Assembly: GCF_000149955.1 (NCBI RefSeq)
Contig: NC_030994.1
Span: 2,782,366 to 2,846,365 of the forward strand
From: Fusarium oxysporum f. sp. lycopersici 4287
Lineage: Eukaryota; Ascomycota; Sordariomycetes; Hypocreales; Nectriaceae
Direction: 5' to 3'
DNA length: 64,000 nucleotides
Positions 43,697 through 55,342 of this stretch are shown in pieces. Position 1 is the first letter of the stretch, and each line of letters opens with the position of its first letter. Below the pieces are notes generated by a model that ran no database searches, was not told the origin of the DNA, and saw only the letters and a program-made list of their open reading frames with translations. The translations under genes and the position numbers were made by a program.

Positions 43697-45002
43697 ATTT
43701 TACAACTAAACTGACAAGAACACAACAGAGCAGAGCAGGGGGACACCCGAACATGCAGGAAACACCTCCACCTTTATTACAGAAGCTAAAGCTGCATGAA
43801 CTACAAGCTAACACAAATGCCCCTATCACATCGGATCCAAGCGGCTTTGAAGATTCGCCGCTGCATATGACTAGACCCCGGAAGGGAATAGGGCTGACAC
43901 CCGAACCTGAGATAGATTTGTTTCACCCACTGTTCTGTCCGTGTAATACTTGACTTAGACAACATTTCTGTACTGTTTCTCATAAATTAAATGCTTATTC
44001 TTAATAGATATCTTCCGAAACAGTGCTTGTTTCACGAGTGAAGGAAACAAATTCCTTACGATTTCGAAGTGCCGATCACTTTCGGGATTGACGAGTCATG
44101 GATCTCCGCTCGGGAATCTAGATCGCGGGAGAAAGCGGAGAATAATACGATCGATTCATGATGATCGATCACTTTGACTCGATAAGCTTCTCAATTGAGT
44201 TATCTTCGCATGGTCGACATACTCGAATGGGTAATCACGAGAATTCTTGCTAAACTTGTTTGCCTCATTGAACAATTGACTTCACTAACCCCATGATCTT
44301 TACATATAATGCAATTTACCACAGCGAAGCCTGCAAAAAGTGTCTTGTCAAGAGTCACCAAGATCTTGACTCGACCATTCTGACACTTTAACCTCATAGC
44401 CAAACTCTAGATAAATTGCACCACGTTTCATATGTAGACCGTCTTGAACTCAATTGGTCTCCTTTCAGCCTCTGAGAAGTGGCTTGGTCTAGATCGATGG
44501 ATCTCTAATTTTCTTTGGGGTCTGTGGCTTGACTAGCTGGTTAGACAACCCGCCTTTGCCGAGCGGTGATGCGGGAGGCGGGCCGATGACGAATTTACGT
44601 ACGGATGGTTTGTATTTGTGGCGATGCATCTGGAGGGAGGAGATTTGCGGATCGGGGAACGAAATTATTTTCCTTCCCAGAGTAGGTAGAGAAAGTCCTT
44701 CCAGATTAGATGGCTTAGTTCTCCAACACTGCTCTAGTCAAGGGGCCTCAGTCCAGTTAGCAGGATTTAATAATTAATAATTAAGGATAATTCAACTGTA
44801 AGAAACGCGGCTTTATCTAATCTCTGAATCATAGACATGTTGCGATGATTTGATAAGGAGTAAATCCCAGTGAAGTGTATTATTCATGCAATAAAAATAC
44901 GGTTAAAATATAACTCATCAATTTGAATGCGTCTTAGCTACAAGGCCATAACAAAAGAATTTCGTAGACCTTCATGCAATATATAGACCCTAAACAGTCA
45001 GC
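43697..45002. other. Intergenic, nothing coding supported
   Basis: 1.3 kb. A 66-codon frame at 43753-43953 has no motif. Around 44140-44175 the text GATCGATTCATGATGATCGATC forms a short imperfect palindrome. The 3' flank of the P450 lies near 44900-45002. Confidence 0.45.
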
Positions 45003-46586
45003 TCACCATCCAGGAACCAACTCAACATTCAACTTCCACCCCGAAAGAATCTTAAACAGTGTCAACGCAAAATCATCACCTATCTCCCTTCCCTCATCCG
45101 ACCCATTCTGCAAGTCGACAGGAGTAAACCTATACCGTCCAACAAGACTAGCAACAAAACACGACAGTTGATCTCTAGCATACTGCTCGCCGACGCAACG
45201 CCGCGGACCACCGCCAAACGTCAGAAACGAGTACGCGTGGTCCGCTCCGCCGCTGGGATTATCCAGCCATCGCGATGGATTGAACATCCGCGCATCAGGT
45301 CCCCAGTGTGCAGGATCACGGTTCAATGCCCATGGCGAAAAGACAATCTTTGTTCCTTTGCGTATTCGCTCTCCTGCAAGAGTGATATCCTGCGTTGGCT
45401 CGCGCCAGAGGAGGGTGTTAATGGAGTGGTATCGCAGGACCTCGTTCGTAACAGCGTTGAGATATTTCAGGCTGTGCAGTTGAGACTGGCTAACTTCTGA
45501 TCGAGACGAGACTATGTGCTCCCTGATCTCCGCTCGGAGACGGTCTTGCATATCGGGGTGTCTGGAGAGCAGGTGGATGGCCCAGCATGTAGAACCAGCC
45601 ACGGTCTCTGTCGCAGCGGCAAAGAAGTGAACGGTCTGTTCAACCAAGTCCTGATGCAAGAAGTGCCCAGTCTGCATAAGCAGCGTGAGCATATCAGGAT
45701 CCGGGCTTCCCACATATTTCTCAATATTCCGCTCGTGGTCTGTTGTTATATCCTCGGCCGTAGCACGAACCAAAGCCATGATACTGTCAATGGTCTTGAC
45801 CGCTCGCAGAGGTAGCTTCAGTGCGATCTGAGGTCCGATGAGGGAGGCAGCACGGAGGGTAGTCTGGCCTCGCTTCGTGGTCTTGAACATCTCAATGTAG
45901 GCTTTGCCAAAGCGAACCTTTGGATCTGAAGAGCCTTTAGTGCTCTGCCCTGATGTGACTCTCTGGAGGGTCTGGAACTCGGTGCTGAAGCCGAAACGAC
46001 CGATAATGTCGATACTTGCCGCAGAGACTAGTTCGATGATGCCCACAACGCCGTGGGGGGCAAATGGTTCCCTCTTTATGTGTTGCGGGAGTAAATCAAT
46101 GGCGTCGATGGCCAAGGTCCAGATAGTAGGGAACCACTTCTTCATCTGAGCAGGGCTAAACACCGGATTAAACCTTTTGCGAGCCTGTCTGTGTTGATCT
46201 CCCTCCTGGATCAGCAATCCGTGGCCAGCGATGTTATTCGCCAGGATCCACTGAAGCTCAGGCTTGATAGTCTTGTAAGCATTTGATGATAGCAACTCCT
46301 GTGCGGCTTCAGGGGAGGCAACATAGATGCGCTCCTCGTTGAAGACTCCCATGTATCTGATGAGTCCCTGGTGCGGGAGCTCATCCATCCATGTTTCTAT
46401 CTCAGAGACCTTGGGCTCGTGTATGAGACGGAATAGAAAGGGGCCTTGCTTGGGAGAGGGGAGATGCTTGAGGGGGCTGAAGTGTGGTTTGATAAAGAGA
46501 CGGTTGATGCAGTGTAGTACTGTAGCTACTATAGCGAGGATGGGGAATATCCATGACGGTTTAGTGAGGTATGTTGATAGTGACAT
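45003..46586 (-). CDS. Cytochrome P450 monooxygenase
   Basis: A single exon of 527 residues. One N-terminal membrane anchor (about 10-28, WIFPILAIVATVLHCI) precedes the Pro-rich hinge. The I-helix has AAATETVAGS, the K-helix ExxR is EVLR, then FNPSRWL, and the heme loop is FGGGPRRCVGEQ with Cys464 as the thiolate ligand. The FGGGPRxC form and lack of introns set it apart from housekeeping CYP51 or CYP61. It sits head to head with an MFS transporter, an arrangement frequent in small detoxification or secondary-metabolism loci. The substrate cannot be predicted. Confidence 0.92.
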   Translation of the reverse strand: MSLSTYLTKPSWIFPILAIVATVLHCINRLFIKPHFSPLKHLPSPKQGPFLFRLIHEPKVSEIETWMDELPHQGLIRYMGVFNEERIYVASPEAAQELLSSNAYKTIKPELQWILANNIAGHGLLIQEGDQHRQARKRFNPVFSPAQMKKWFPTIWTLAIDAIDLLPQHIKREPFAPHGVVGIIELVSAASIDIIGRFGFSTEFQTLQRVTSGQSTKGSSDPKVRFGKAYIEMFKTTKRGQTTLRAASLIGPQIALKLPLRAVKTIDSIMALVRATAEDITTDHERNIEKYVGSPDPDMLTLLMQTGHFLHQDLVEQTVHFFAAATETVAGSTCWAIHLLSRHPDMQDRLRAEIREHIVSSRSEVSQSQLHSLKYLNAVTNEVLRYHSINTLLWREPTQDITLAGERIRKGTKIVFSPWALNRDPAHWGPDARMFNPSRWLDNPSGGADHAYSFLTFGGGPRRCVGEQYARDQLSCFVASLVGRYRFTPVDLQNGSDEGREIGDDFALTLFKILSGWKLNVELVPGW

Positions 46587-47329
46587 TGTAGAGGGGCAGA
46601 CTGGGTGGAATATCTGTGCTGAGTTCTCTCCTTACAATGGTCAGGATATCAGGAGTGAGAGGCAGTGGACATATCATTTTATGTACACTTAAATGGCGGA
46701 AGTGAGCAAACACCAGGACGAATCTGCCGAGAGTCGGACATCTTCCTTCAGGCCTCTATGATCTTAGTCTGTCGCTGATCTACATCTGAGAATGGTAAAG
46801 GTTGAGTAAGCGTCTCAAAGGACTCGTAGTTCGCCTTATAAACGGCGACCTACATGAGGACTACGATGAATCTGGTCACAATAACCTAAAAAGGTCAGTC
46901 CAGATCACATTCACTTGTTGATCAGAGGTAAAGACGTCCCCTGACGTCAAGGTATATGCTCGATTTTACAAAAGCGACAAGATCGTCTCCCAGGGCCCGT
47001 CTCACCATGAAGATACAGCCCGGAGGTTCACCGAGATCTGATTCCATCCACGAAAGAGAGATGGTTCACCATCCCATAGGGCCAGTACTAAACCGGTCAT
47101 GAAACCCTCGGTCGAGGTTACATCTCGCTTACGACCCCAGATTACGGGATTTGTCGGTTCCCCATGAAAGGGTAGTCCCTAGCGTTGTAACTCGGGAAAT
47201 CCGGGGTAGCTGGGCAGCTTAAAGAGTCATATGCAAATACCTTAACTTTGAGACGATTATCTCATGGGTATCAAGCTGTTATTCATTAACTCCCAACTCC
47301 ACTCTTCTCGTTTCACATTCCATATCAAC
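46587..47329. promoter_or_regulatory. Divergent P450 / MFS promoter with a CRE palindrome
   Basis: A perfect TGACGTCA palindrome at 46942-46949, the site of CREB/ATF-type bZIP proteins, lies about midway in the 743-base interval. No coding feature is seen. Confidence 0.5.
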
Positions 47330-48852
47330 ATGCACAATCAAACTACCAACGATATCGAGAACTCCATCTCTCTTGATGACCCTCAAAGTCCACCCTCCAT
47401 CCCCGATGGCCTCAAAGAAGAGGACAGACCCGTCAACTGGCTCTCCTCCAAAAAATGGTCTATCGTAGTCAGCACCTCTCTCGCAACCTTTGTCGTCTCC
47501 TTCGGCAGCAGCGTCTACTCAGCTGCCATCCCACACATCCAAGCCCGATTCAGCGTCTCACCCGACACCGCCCTACTAGGCATCACACTCTACGTTATCG
47601 GCTTCGCCCTTGGTCCGATGGCATGGGGTCCCGCGTCGGAACTGTACGGCAAGCGACGACCCCTGTTTCTCGGCTACGCTGTCTTCTGCATCTGCCAAAT
47701 CCCCTGTGCACTCGCGCAAAACATGCCTCTACTCTTGGCGTTTCGATTCCTCTCCGGTCTAGCTGGTTCTTCGAGCTTGGCGATTCTGGGGGGTATGTAT
47801 GTCGACTTCCTCAGCAGACCTGCGGAGCGAGGAATTTCCACGGCGGTTTTCAGCGTTGCGACTTTTTGCGGACCGACTGTTGGACCTATTGTTGGAAATC
47901 TTGCGACACTCAAGCTAGGCTGGCGATGGACGGCGTGGCTCACTCTGATAGGAGGTCTCGTCTTTGGGAGCGTCGCGTTTCTGCTGACTCCTGAAACGTC
48001 CGAGGTGGTGATACTGCGCCAAAGATCTAAGGGGAATACCTCGGTTACCCCATCTCGGATATATCGTCCAGAACGGGGTATATCGATATACCTACAGAGC
48101 TACCTCACAAAGCCAGTCAGGATGTTTGTGCGTGAGCCAATAGTAAGTCAGCTATCCCAGCATTCGGAAACCTTATTGATGATCTGCAGCTTATCTTCTT
48201 CACCATCTACATGAGCCTCGCTTATGGAATTATATACCTCACGTTTACTATGTACCCTTTTGCATTTGTCACAGTCCGCGGATGGTCCCGTATGGACGGA
48301 AGTCTTCCGTTTGTTGGGATGACCATAGGGGTGATCCTGGCGTGCATAGGGATTGCTCTGCACAGCATCTACTACATCCAGCAGAGCCGAGTTCATGTGC
48401 CGGAACGACGTCTGCCGCCCATGATTGCCGGGTCCATCTTCTTATCCGCAGGTATACACACCAAACTGCCCTATCTTTAAATCCCGGTCTTACATATTTC
48501 AGGCATATTCTGGTTCGGTTGGACTTCGAGCACATCAGTTCATTGGCTGGCACAAGCTGCTGCTGGGGTCTTCCTTGGTAGCGGCTCCATCCTGGTCTTG
48601 ATGTCTGGCGTGGTCTACCTGATTGAGGTATATCTCGTGCACGCCAATAGTGCCCTGGCCATTAATAATTTCCTACGTTGTGTGATAGCGGCTACCTTTC
48701 CGTTGTATGCTACAGACTTGTTAGTGGATGCGGGGCTGGGTGTTGGTGGTTCGGTTATTGGCTCCATCTGTCTCGCCCTCTCACCTGTTGCTTTTCTTTT
48801 CTGGCGATATGGTCGCACTATCAGGCAGTGGTCAAAGTTTATGGAGGATTGA
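47330..48852 (+). CDS. MFS transporter, DHA1-like drug/metabolite exporter
   Basis: Exons 47330-48142, 48190-48451 and 48503-48852 join to 474 residues. A polar cytosolic N-terminus of about 45 residues ends at NWLSSKKW, typical of fungal DHA1 carriers. About twelve membrane helices follow. Motif A is present as GPASELYGKRRPLFLGY after helix 2, and antiporter motif C-like GPTVGPIVGN occurs in helix 5, pointing to proton-coupled export. An in-frame ATG at 47264 would add 22 residues; 47330 fits the family better. It is likely to act with the divergent P450, which is inference from layout. Confidence 0.88.
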
Positions 48853-49455
48853 ATGTACTCCGAATTCTCTGCTTGTAGAATTATGTGAAATAGAGTATTA
48901 TTGATTGCTTAGCTCGCGTGCCCCAGGTCGAGCGAGGGTACGGTGTCTTGACGCTTTGAGGAGTCGTGGACAAGCACGGTAGTTTGATGAGGAGAGTTGA
49001 ACAATTCTATGAGAGCCTTTGTCATTTCGGGCACCGTAAGACTGCAATGGGGGGGTCGCCAATTTCTCACCGCCTGGCAAGACAGACTTTGCAATCAGGC
49101 TCTCAGTGAGGCTCACTCTGCAGCCCAAGCTACCAACGTCAACCTGGTCCCCCATCAGCCGATCTGAGAAAATATTGCTTACTTTCTGTTGTATTATCTA
49201 TAACAGTTTCGTATTTCGAGAAATCTGATTACTAAGGCGTGGTTGGTATGCATCATGTAGATAATTCAGCCATAAATGCTGATGTATTTCTATTTTTTGA
49301 CACCTGCACGGTTCTACTGTAGAAAACCAGAGACATCCATTCTCATATTCCCATCACTGTCTGTATATCACAGCCTTTCCTTATGCCCCCGAATATCCAT
49401 AAAGTAAAAGTGAATGGCCAAAGGACCTAACCTTGTTTCTCTGAGCATGTCATGG
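48853..49455. other. Intergenic between convergent genes, nothing coding seen
   Basis: Contains the 3' flanks of the MFS gene and of the protease-GTPase fusion gene. Only short antisense frames are present. Confidence 0.45.
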
Positions 49456-52036
49456 CTAGAATCTTTGTTCACTCCTCCTCTTAACCAAGAAGTCGAGAAA
49501 CTTATCAAAATTCGCTCTATCACCAACCCAGAAATCGACACGTCGACCATACATTACCTGCTCCAAATCCAACTTTACTTTCAACTCCTCTATCGTCAAT
49601 CCCCTCTGATTACTAGAATTATTCCCGAGTACTATAAGTGAGACACCAGAAAGCATGGGCTGGCTCATTAGCATCAGAATCTGTCGATGGACTTGGGGTA
49701 AAAGCTCTGCATCTCCTGTGTCCACTACAAACACGACGCCGTCGACTCCTCGCGAGTATTTCCCCCAGTTCAGTCGCCAGTCAACATCTTCACTAAGATC
49801 CCAGATCTTCGCAATGGTCCCATTTCGCTGTATACGTGCAGTGATAAATCCGACGATGGACATTGAAGCCGTGGCTGAATCGTGGTTTGAGATGCCACGG
49901 AGGAGATCTGATTTACCGCAACCTGGTAGTCCGACCATTGTGAACTGCATTTCGGAATGGCTGAAAAGCCTTGACACCCAATCATATGCTCGCTTTATAA
50001 TTTTGTCTGTGGCCCTTGAAGCTCTGTTCTCGCGGTGTCTTTGAGCCGTTACGTCCCTAACTCGGGAATGTGTGCTCGGAGGATCCTGATCTGAAACCGT
50101 CTTCCGACCTGACGCCAGCTCAATTTCATCAAGTGTCGGCAGGCCTCCAGCTCCTTTCAGATAGTTGACATGTTCTATCATACTCATCGGGGTACCAAAC
50201 ATAGCTGTCCAATCATCGGTCCATGTAGGGGAGCGAATGAGGTCGATGTTTCGCCCCGTACACATTATCAGGTTTGTAAGGAAGTCGGCGAGATGGTTTC
50301 TGGAATACCTCGGTAGGAACTTGTCCCCTTTGTCTGTATGCTTCATAAAGCCCTGTAACATGGCTGTTACTTGTGGTCCCTCAGTTGACTGAGATATCAC
50401 TCCTGGATCCAAAGCTTTTCGCGCAAGACTAACTGCCAGGCGATGCTCGTGACTGAAATAGTAGTGCTTGGCAAGATTTGCTAGCTGCCCAAATGGTGAT
50501 GCTATCTTGACATCCAGTTTCTTCTGATTCTGAATATCCTGGAAGATATCCACAAGAGGTTGTATCAATACGTCATCTGATGTGACAGCCATGATATGGC
50601 CATAGGCGGTGCGGTTGTTGATATTCACGACCCAAGCACCGGAATCTCCTCGTTGTAGTTCTGATATGATAGTCAGAGTCTCACCCATATCTTGTCAGGA
50701 ATGCCAAACACTTACTGCATCCCAAGGCGGGCTTATGTTTTGCTTTCCAAGGCCGTATCCAAACCCCTGAAGGGAGCATCAAATCGACCGGTCTCTTTGT
50801 GAGGTCAAGCTTGTTCAATCCGCCTCGCCCTCCACAAACAAGAACTTCGCAGGCCTCTGGCTCCGAAGCCGCTCGGCTCAAGAAGACCACGTCATTCAGA
50901 ATGTCCTCGAGAGGCTGTTCACCCAGCGTCACTAGTCTCTCATCAATGCAGTTTGGCGGAACGAGCTGATCGGCCAATCGCAACAAGGACCAATCAGTTC
51001 CAATGTGTAGTACTTTGCCTAGGGGACCAGTATCAGATCTATCAGAAGCCGTACTAGCGGCAGCCTTGTCATCCAGTAGTTGCTCAGTTGGTCTTTGGTG
51101 GGTAGAGACCGTGTCTACCACGAGCGGCGGAGGAATATCATCCCCGTATTCGTCTTCATCAAGTTTGACGTCGAGCATAGAGAAGAAGCTCTTGATCCGA
51201 GATGAGGCATCAACTGTGTCATTAGAACGGTGGCTGGTGGTGAGAGCCAAATACTCATCGCTGCTTTCGATAACGCCGCCGATAGTACTGATTCGGCGGT
51301 TATTCCCCGTACCGATGGCGACGAGTGCACCGCAAAGAGTGCCTGGATTGGCGTTCAGTGTCTCAACCTCGACGCCCTCGTCTGCCAGGAATCCGATCTG
51401 CTGTACAACATAGCATACAGGCATAGGAGGGCGATATCTTATGCGAAACAAGGCCGCGTGTAAAAACATCACCTCTCCCTCGTTGTACAGTCCTGTGAAT
51501 TGGATGAAAGGGACAGGGAGATCTTGGCTTTCTCTACCCATTTTAGAGGCTAACGCACGCTGAGGCATCAGCATTCTGCTGACCTTGCGAAAATGACCCA
51601 AGGGATTCTTCTCTGGAGGTGCATTGCGGAGATAGTCGATGTATTTCTCATATTGGGTCTCAGCCTCGCCATCAGGAAACTCGTCGACTGTTATAACTTG
51701 AAGATCATGAACAGAAGTACGTTCAACCCCAAACAGGCGGAGCAGCTTATTGCCACGCTTTACCTGTACGGTTCTTTTTGCTTTTGGAACCGGATGACTT
51801 TTCCCTTCCGTGGAATAATTCGTATCTGTCGCAACATCATCAGGGGGGTTCGATGATTGACTTTTCTTCGCGCCGTTGGATAGCCGAAATGAGCGAGGGA
51901 TCTTAGATCCTGATGGTGAAGTCGTGCTCCTCTGAGCTGATCGCGAAAGCTGAGGAGCGACTGGATCCTGTTCTAAGGAAAACTCTGTTCCCGCGTCTGC
52001 AATTCCACCATCTTGGTGCGTGTGATGAGGCAGCAT
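49456..52036 (-). CDS. Trypsin-like domain fused to a degenerate Arl8-like GTPase
   Basis: Exons 52036-50716 and 50660-49456 join over a 55-base intron to 841 residues. The first 90 residues are Ser/Pro-rich and likely disordered. The middle carries a possible chymotrypsin-type triad in the right order: His269 in LALTTSHR, Asp348 in GTDWSLLRL and Ser447 in RGDSGAWVV, followed by YGHIMA as the expected strand. A helical linker (about 480-670) leads to a small-GTPase domain, about 682-838. Its P-loop is GLPGCGKS and its later part follows Arl8: WDLSEDVDWRLNWGKYSRGV, VVDTGD, SLIVLGN. The catalytic Gly-Gln after WDL and the NKxD guanine-specificity motif (here NNSSN) are lost. Signalling by proteolysis under nucleotide control is conceivable but unproven. 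A divergent neighbour encodes a tail-anchored membrane protein. Confidence 0.75.
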
Positions 52037-52257
52037 GACTTAGCGAAAAGCCAGTTTGCCTACTGTTTGAATTCGCAAACGGTCTCTGAGATGAGGGGAA
52101 TTGAAAACAAGGCTGCAGGACAAGGCGTTGTGAGATCAAACGGCACCGCCACCGCCATATATGCATGTCTCATGTGACCCCCATGCATAATACCAGAGCC
52201 TGATCTTCTACCACCGCCTTTATTTCTCAGTCCTTAGGTATTTTTATTTCTCTAAGC

Positions 52258-53528
52258 ATGATTTCTGTACCTAATGCTAGTAGTGTTATCCAGACCGAGC
52301 TGGATCCAATAGCTAAGAGACGGCGCATAGCTCAGAGGCTCTGGGGCTTGGATTTACAAAGCTCCAGCCGCGTGGATCAGCTCAGTGCTTACTTCGACCA
52401 TTTCCGAGACCAGGCTGGCCAGCTCAACGTTTCGATGGACGATGTATTCACCGCAGCCGACATTCTGAAGAACAAACCTGACTCTACGCGACAGTATTTG
52501 AGAAATACTATGACCTCAGCATTAAACCATGGCCAAAGCACCAAGGATACTACGACGAGCCACGTACCGCATAACAGTGCGGTACCTGGACCTCAAAATA
52601 TCACAGTCAGGGACAGCGTAATAGAAGAAACTATTGTTGCCACCATAAGAGTGATGCTAGCAGTAAATATCAACCTTGACTCAAGGACAGTATTTCTGGC
52701 GACACTTGGTCTTAACTGGGGCGAAAGCCAATCTTTAACAAGTTTCATAAAAGAGACCTTCCCAAAGCACGCCTATAATGATGAGCCCCATACACCCTTC
52801 ATGGCGAGTCGACTTCGCGCACGTTACCTAGAGGACCACGCCGACGTTCAACTTGAGTGGACTCATCACCTTCCTGATCATCTGGTGTTGAACATAGGCA
52901 GCCAGACCAAAACCCTGCGAGTTTTCGACCTCGTGTCACTCCTTGAGATGACATACGAGGTGATGAAAGACGAACCATGGGAGACATCTGTTGAAGATAG
53001 CTTAAAGCGGTATGTACAAACAAATTGACAATCTGGATTTGACTGATCTATAAAAGAGGATGTTACACCCCAACATTCCTTTATGAAACTCTACAGACTA
53101 TTCGACTGCTGTTCCCACCACAAGACCAACAATGGCTCGATCGGAAAATCGAATTTAACTCCCGCTGGTATCGCTGGAGAGGCAACGATGTCCGACTAGT
53201 AGATCAAAGAATATCAGCGCCGCTTAAGTGCCACCATGGGGAGACTGTGTACGAGAGGCCACTTACTACACGGCGAGAGCTCTTTGAGAGATATCCTCAC
53301 TGGGCAATTCGCTTGCATAGTTTATATGCTGAGTCTGAAGATCCTGCACCTGTTTCTCGACCGGGACGATGGGCGCAGCGTAGAAGATCCCCTAGACATG
53401 CGTTTTGGTTGACTTTTGTTGCATTGGTAGCAGCGGCACTGTTTGGGATTGTAGCGACTATAATTGGAGCGATACAGGTTTGGATATCGTGGTGTCAGTG
53501 GAAAGGTCAAGGTTCCTCCATTTGTTGA
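52258..53528 (+). CDS. C-terminally membrane-anchored protein of unknown function
   Basis: Exons 52258-53009 and 53057-53528 join to 407 residues. There is no signal peptide. Residues 1-330 are predicted soluble with no known domain; the block WLDRKIEFNSRWYRWRGND and RRELFERYPHWAIRLHSLYAES look conserved in style. A basic patch (RPGRWAQRRRSPRH) precedes one hydrophobic helix (about 366-392), after which only about 15 residues remain. The topology is therefore tail-anchored, facing the cytosol. The start codon is 221 bases from that of the divergent protease-GTPase fusion, so common control is likely. I do not recognise the family. Confidence 0.7.
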
Positions 53529-53786
53529 CTGGATGAATAAGATTCACACAGACATTGGAATTCATGGTGCAAAAACTTAAAATATACTTGTGAATCTTTC
53601 AGTGTCTTCGTTTTCATAAGACTGAAATTTTAATTTACTAGCTCAGCACTATTCAATGATTAGCGAGAGGGGAGAGGGTTTTGTTCGAGGTAAGGCGCGT
53701 GGTGCGAGCATCATTTATCAGGTACATTGACTAAAATGACACTCCCAAAACATGATTCCGGAGAGACTTTTGTTCTTGATGCGTGT

Positions 53787-54593
53787 CTAATTTGTCTGCT
53801 GAAGCTGCTTTCGATACGTATCCAAATCAACAACAGACCAAACCCAGTGTATCTTGCCTGCATCAAGCCAATACATGACATGCTCATGGAACTTGACACT
53901 CTTCCCATTTGGTTCAGCACCAGCCCACGTCTTGACAGGAACACCGGTAAACTCCAATCTGGCCGCAACTCTCCCTGCATCCTTATCGACGATGACATCT
54001 TGAATGTCAAAGTACAGCCCTTGAATTGCACTTTGACTCTCTGAAATCAGAGATATGTACTCTGCGATGGTCTTTTTCACGGTATTATGCGTTACTACTG
54101 GCTGACAAAACTTGTCAAACTTTGCCTCCATAGTCTTGTCGTTGATGCTCTTGATGTACTCGCGGTACAGTGTTGCAAGGTCAAGAGAAGTAGGTTTTAG
54201 TTCTTCCAGCGGCGAAGGAGTTGCAGTTTGTTTTGCCGAGCGAGAGTCGCCATCTTTGAGTCGTTTGAGAGTTACCAAGCGACCATCTACAAACCAGGTG
54301 AGGATGATCTCCTGATACTCGCACCGTTCGCCATCCGGTAGCGTTTCAGTTTTGATGACTCTTGCGGCAACGGCTTGGGCGTTGACATCCACCACACAGC
54401 TATCAAGTTCTACCGAGACTCCAGTGGCAGAACGTAGGTTTGCGATTAAGTTATCGCGCTGTTGAGAGGTTGTATCGATCAACATACTCGGCTGGAACAA
54501 GGATTCTAGAGTTTCCCAGTTCGTCTCATTTCGAGCGTCCAGGATAGATTTTAGGAGATTGATAAGCTCAGGTCGCGATTTTAAAGAAGACAT
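53787..54593 (-). CDS. Two-domain SnoaL-like (NTF2-fold) protein
   Basis: A single exon of 268 residues. The ATG at 54593 is the first real ATG in frame. Two successive SnoaL-like cone domains can be seen: about 6-112 (LKSILDARNETNWETLESLFQP to VDGRLVTLKRL) and about 138-262 (LATLYREYIKSINDKTMEAKFDKF to IHWVWSVVDLDTYRKQL). Both have a helix pair, a V-x-A-R strand (VAARVIKTET and VAARLEFTGV) and a closing strand. Members act as cyclases, isomerases or small-molecule binders; single-domain forms are commoner, so this is a duplication. The catalytic residues are not clear. Confidence 0.75.
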   Translation of the reverse strand: MSSLKSRPELINLLKSILDARNETNWETLESLFQPSMLIDTTSQQRDNLIANLRSATGVSVELDSCVVDVNAQAVAARVIKTETLPDGERCEYQEIILTWFVDGRLVTLKRLKDGDSRSAKQTATPSPLEELKPTSLDLATLYREYIKSINDKTMEAKFDKFCQPVVTHNTVKKTIAEYISLISESQSAIQGLYFDIQDVIVDKDAGRVAARLEFTGVPVKTWAGAEPNGKSVKFHEHVMYWLDAGKIHWVWSVVDLDTYRKQLQQTN

Positions 54594-55342
54594 GATGGAG
54601 ATATGACAATATAATTTGGTGGTCTGTTGCAAGAAGCAAGGTGCTCACTGTCTCCGATGAAGTGGAGGTTGCATTTATACCTGGCTTGGGTCGTTGACAA
54701 TAGCGCCCTTCGAGGATCCTTCAGCATTAGTCATCAAAACTCTGGCTTGGCGATGCCATAACATCAGTTCGTGTTCGATAATGTTCAACTCAGAGGTTCC
54801 ATTCCTTCCCAGCGAACCTGGTAATGAGTCTAATCAAGTAAAACAAGAAGCTTCGCTGGTGCAAACCGGATATACGGTAACTAACAGTAGTTAGATGAGA
54901 ACTTGTCCAATCCGACTGATCGACAACTGCATCACGGACCACAGAGATACATGAAATCTTTGTAGCTTTCACATGGTAATGATAATCATCACACGTACTT
55001 ACTCTTGCGAAGGTCCCATTGATAACAGGCAAAGGATAGGAATTGGTTTGTATTGCAGAGGTGGGCTTGCCGGAGTGTAATGGTATCTATACCCTTTGCG
55101 AATAAGTAAAGGGTGGGAAGATCTGAGTTGCTACGCGGCCTCTTCCTTAATATCATATTTCATAATATATTCAACAGATATAACAAGGCCAATGCTATTC
55201 AAAGATATAATACTGTTCTTTCTTAGATAGCGACGTTCTGCTCAGAGTTCTCAACCTGCATTATAGTAGCTGGACCGAAGACCCTTTCCTAAGATGCAAT
55301 GCAAAAGCTGAACAGCTGGAGAGGAGCCGCTCAAACGTCGAC
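54594..55342. other. Intergenic, nothing coding seen
   Basis: Upstream of the SnoaL-like gene. AT-rich at 55150-55230. No motif found. Confidence 0.4.

Noticed and set aside
43753..43953. 66-codon plus-strand frame
   Set aside because: Lies in the promoter region of the rhodopsin-domain gene and has no motif.
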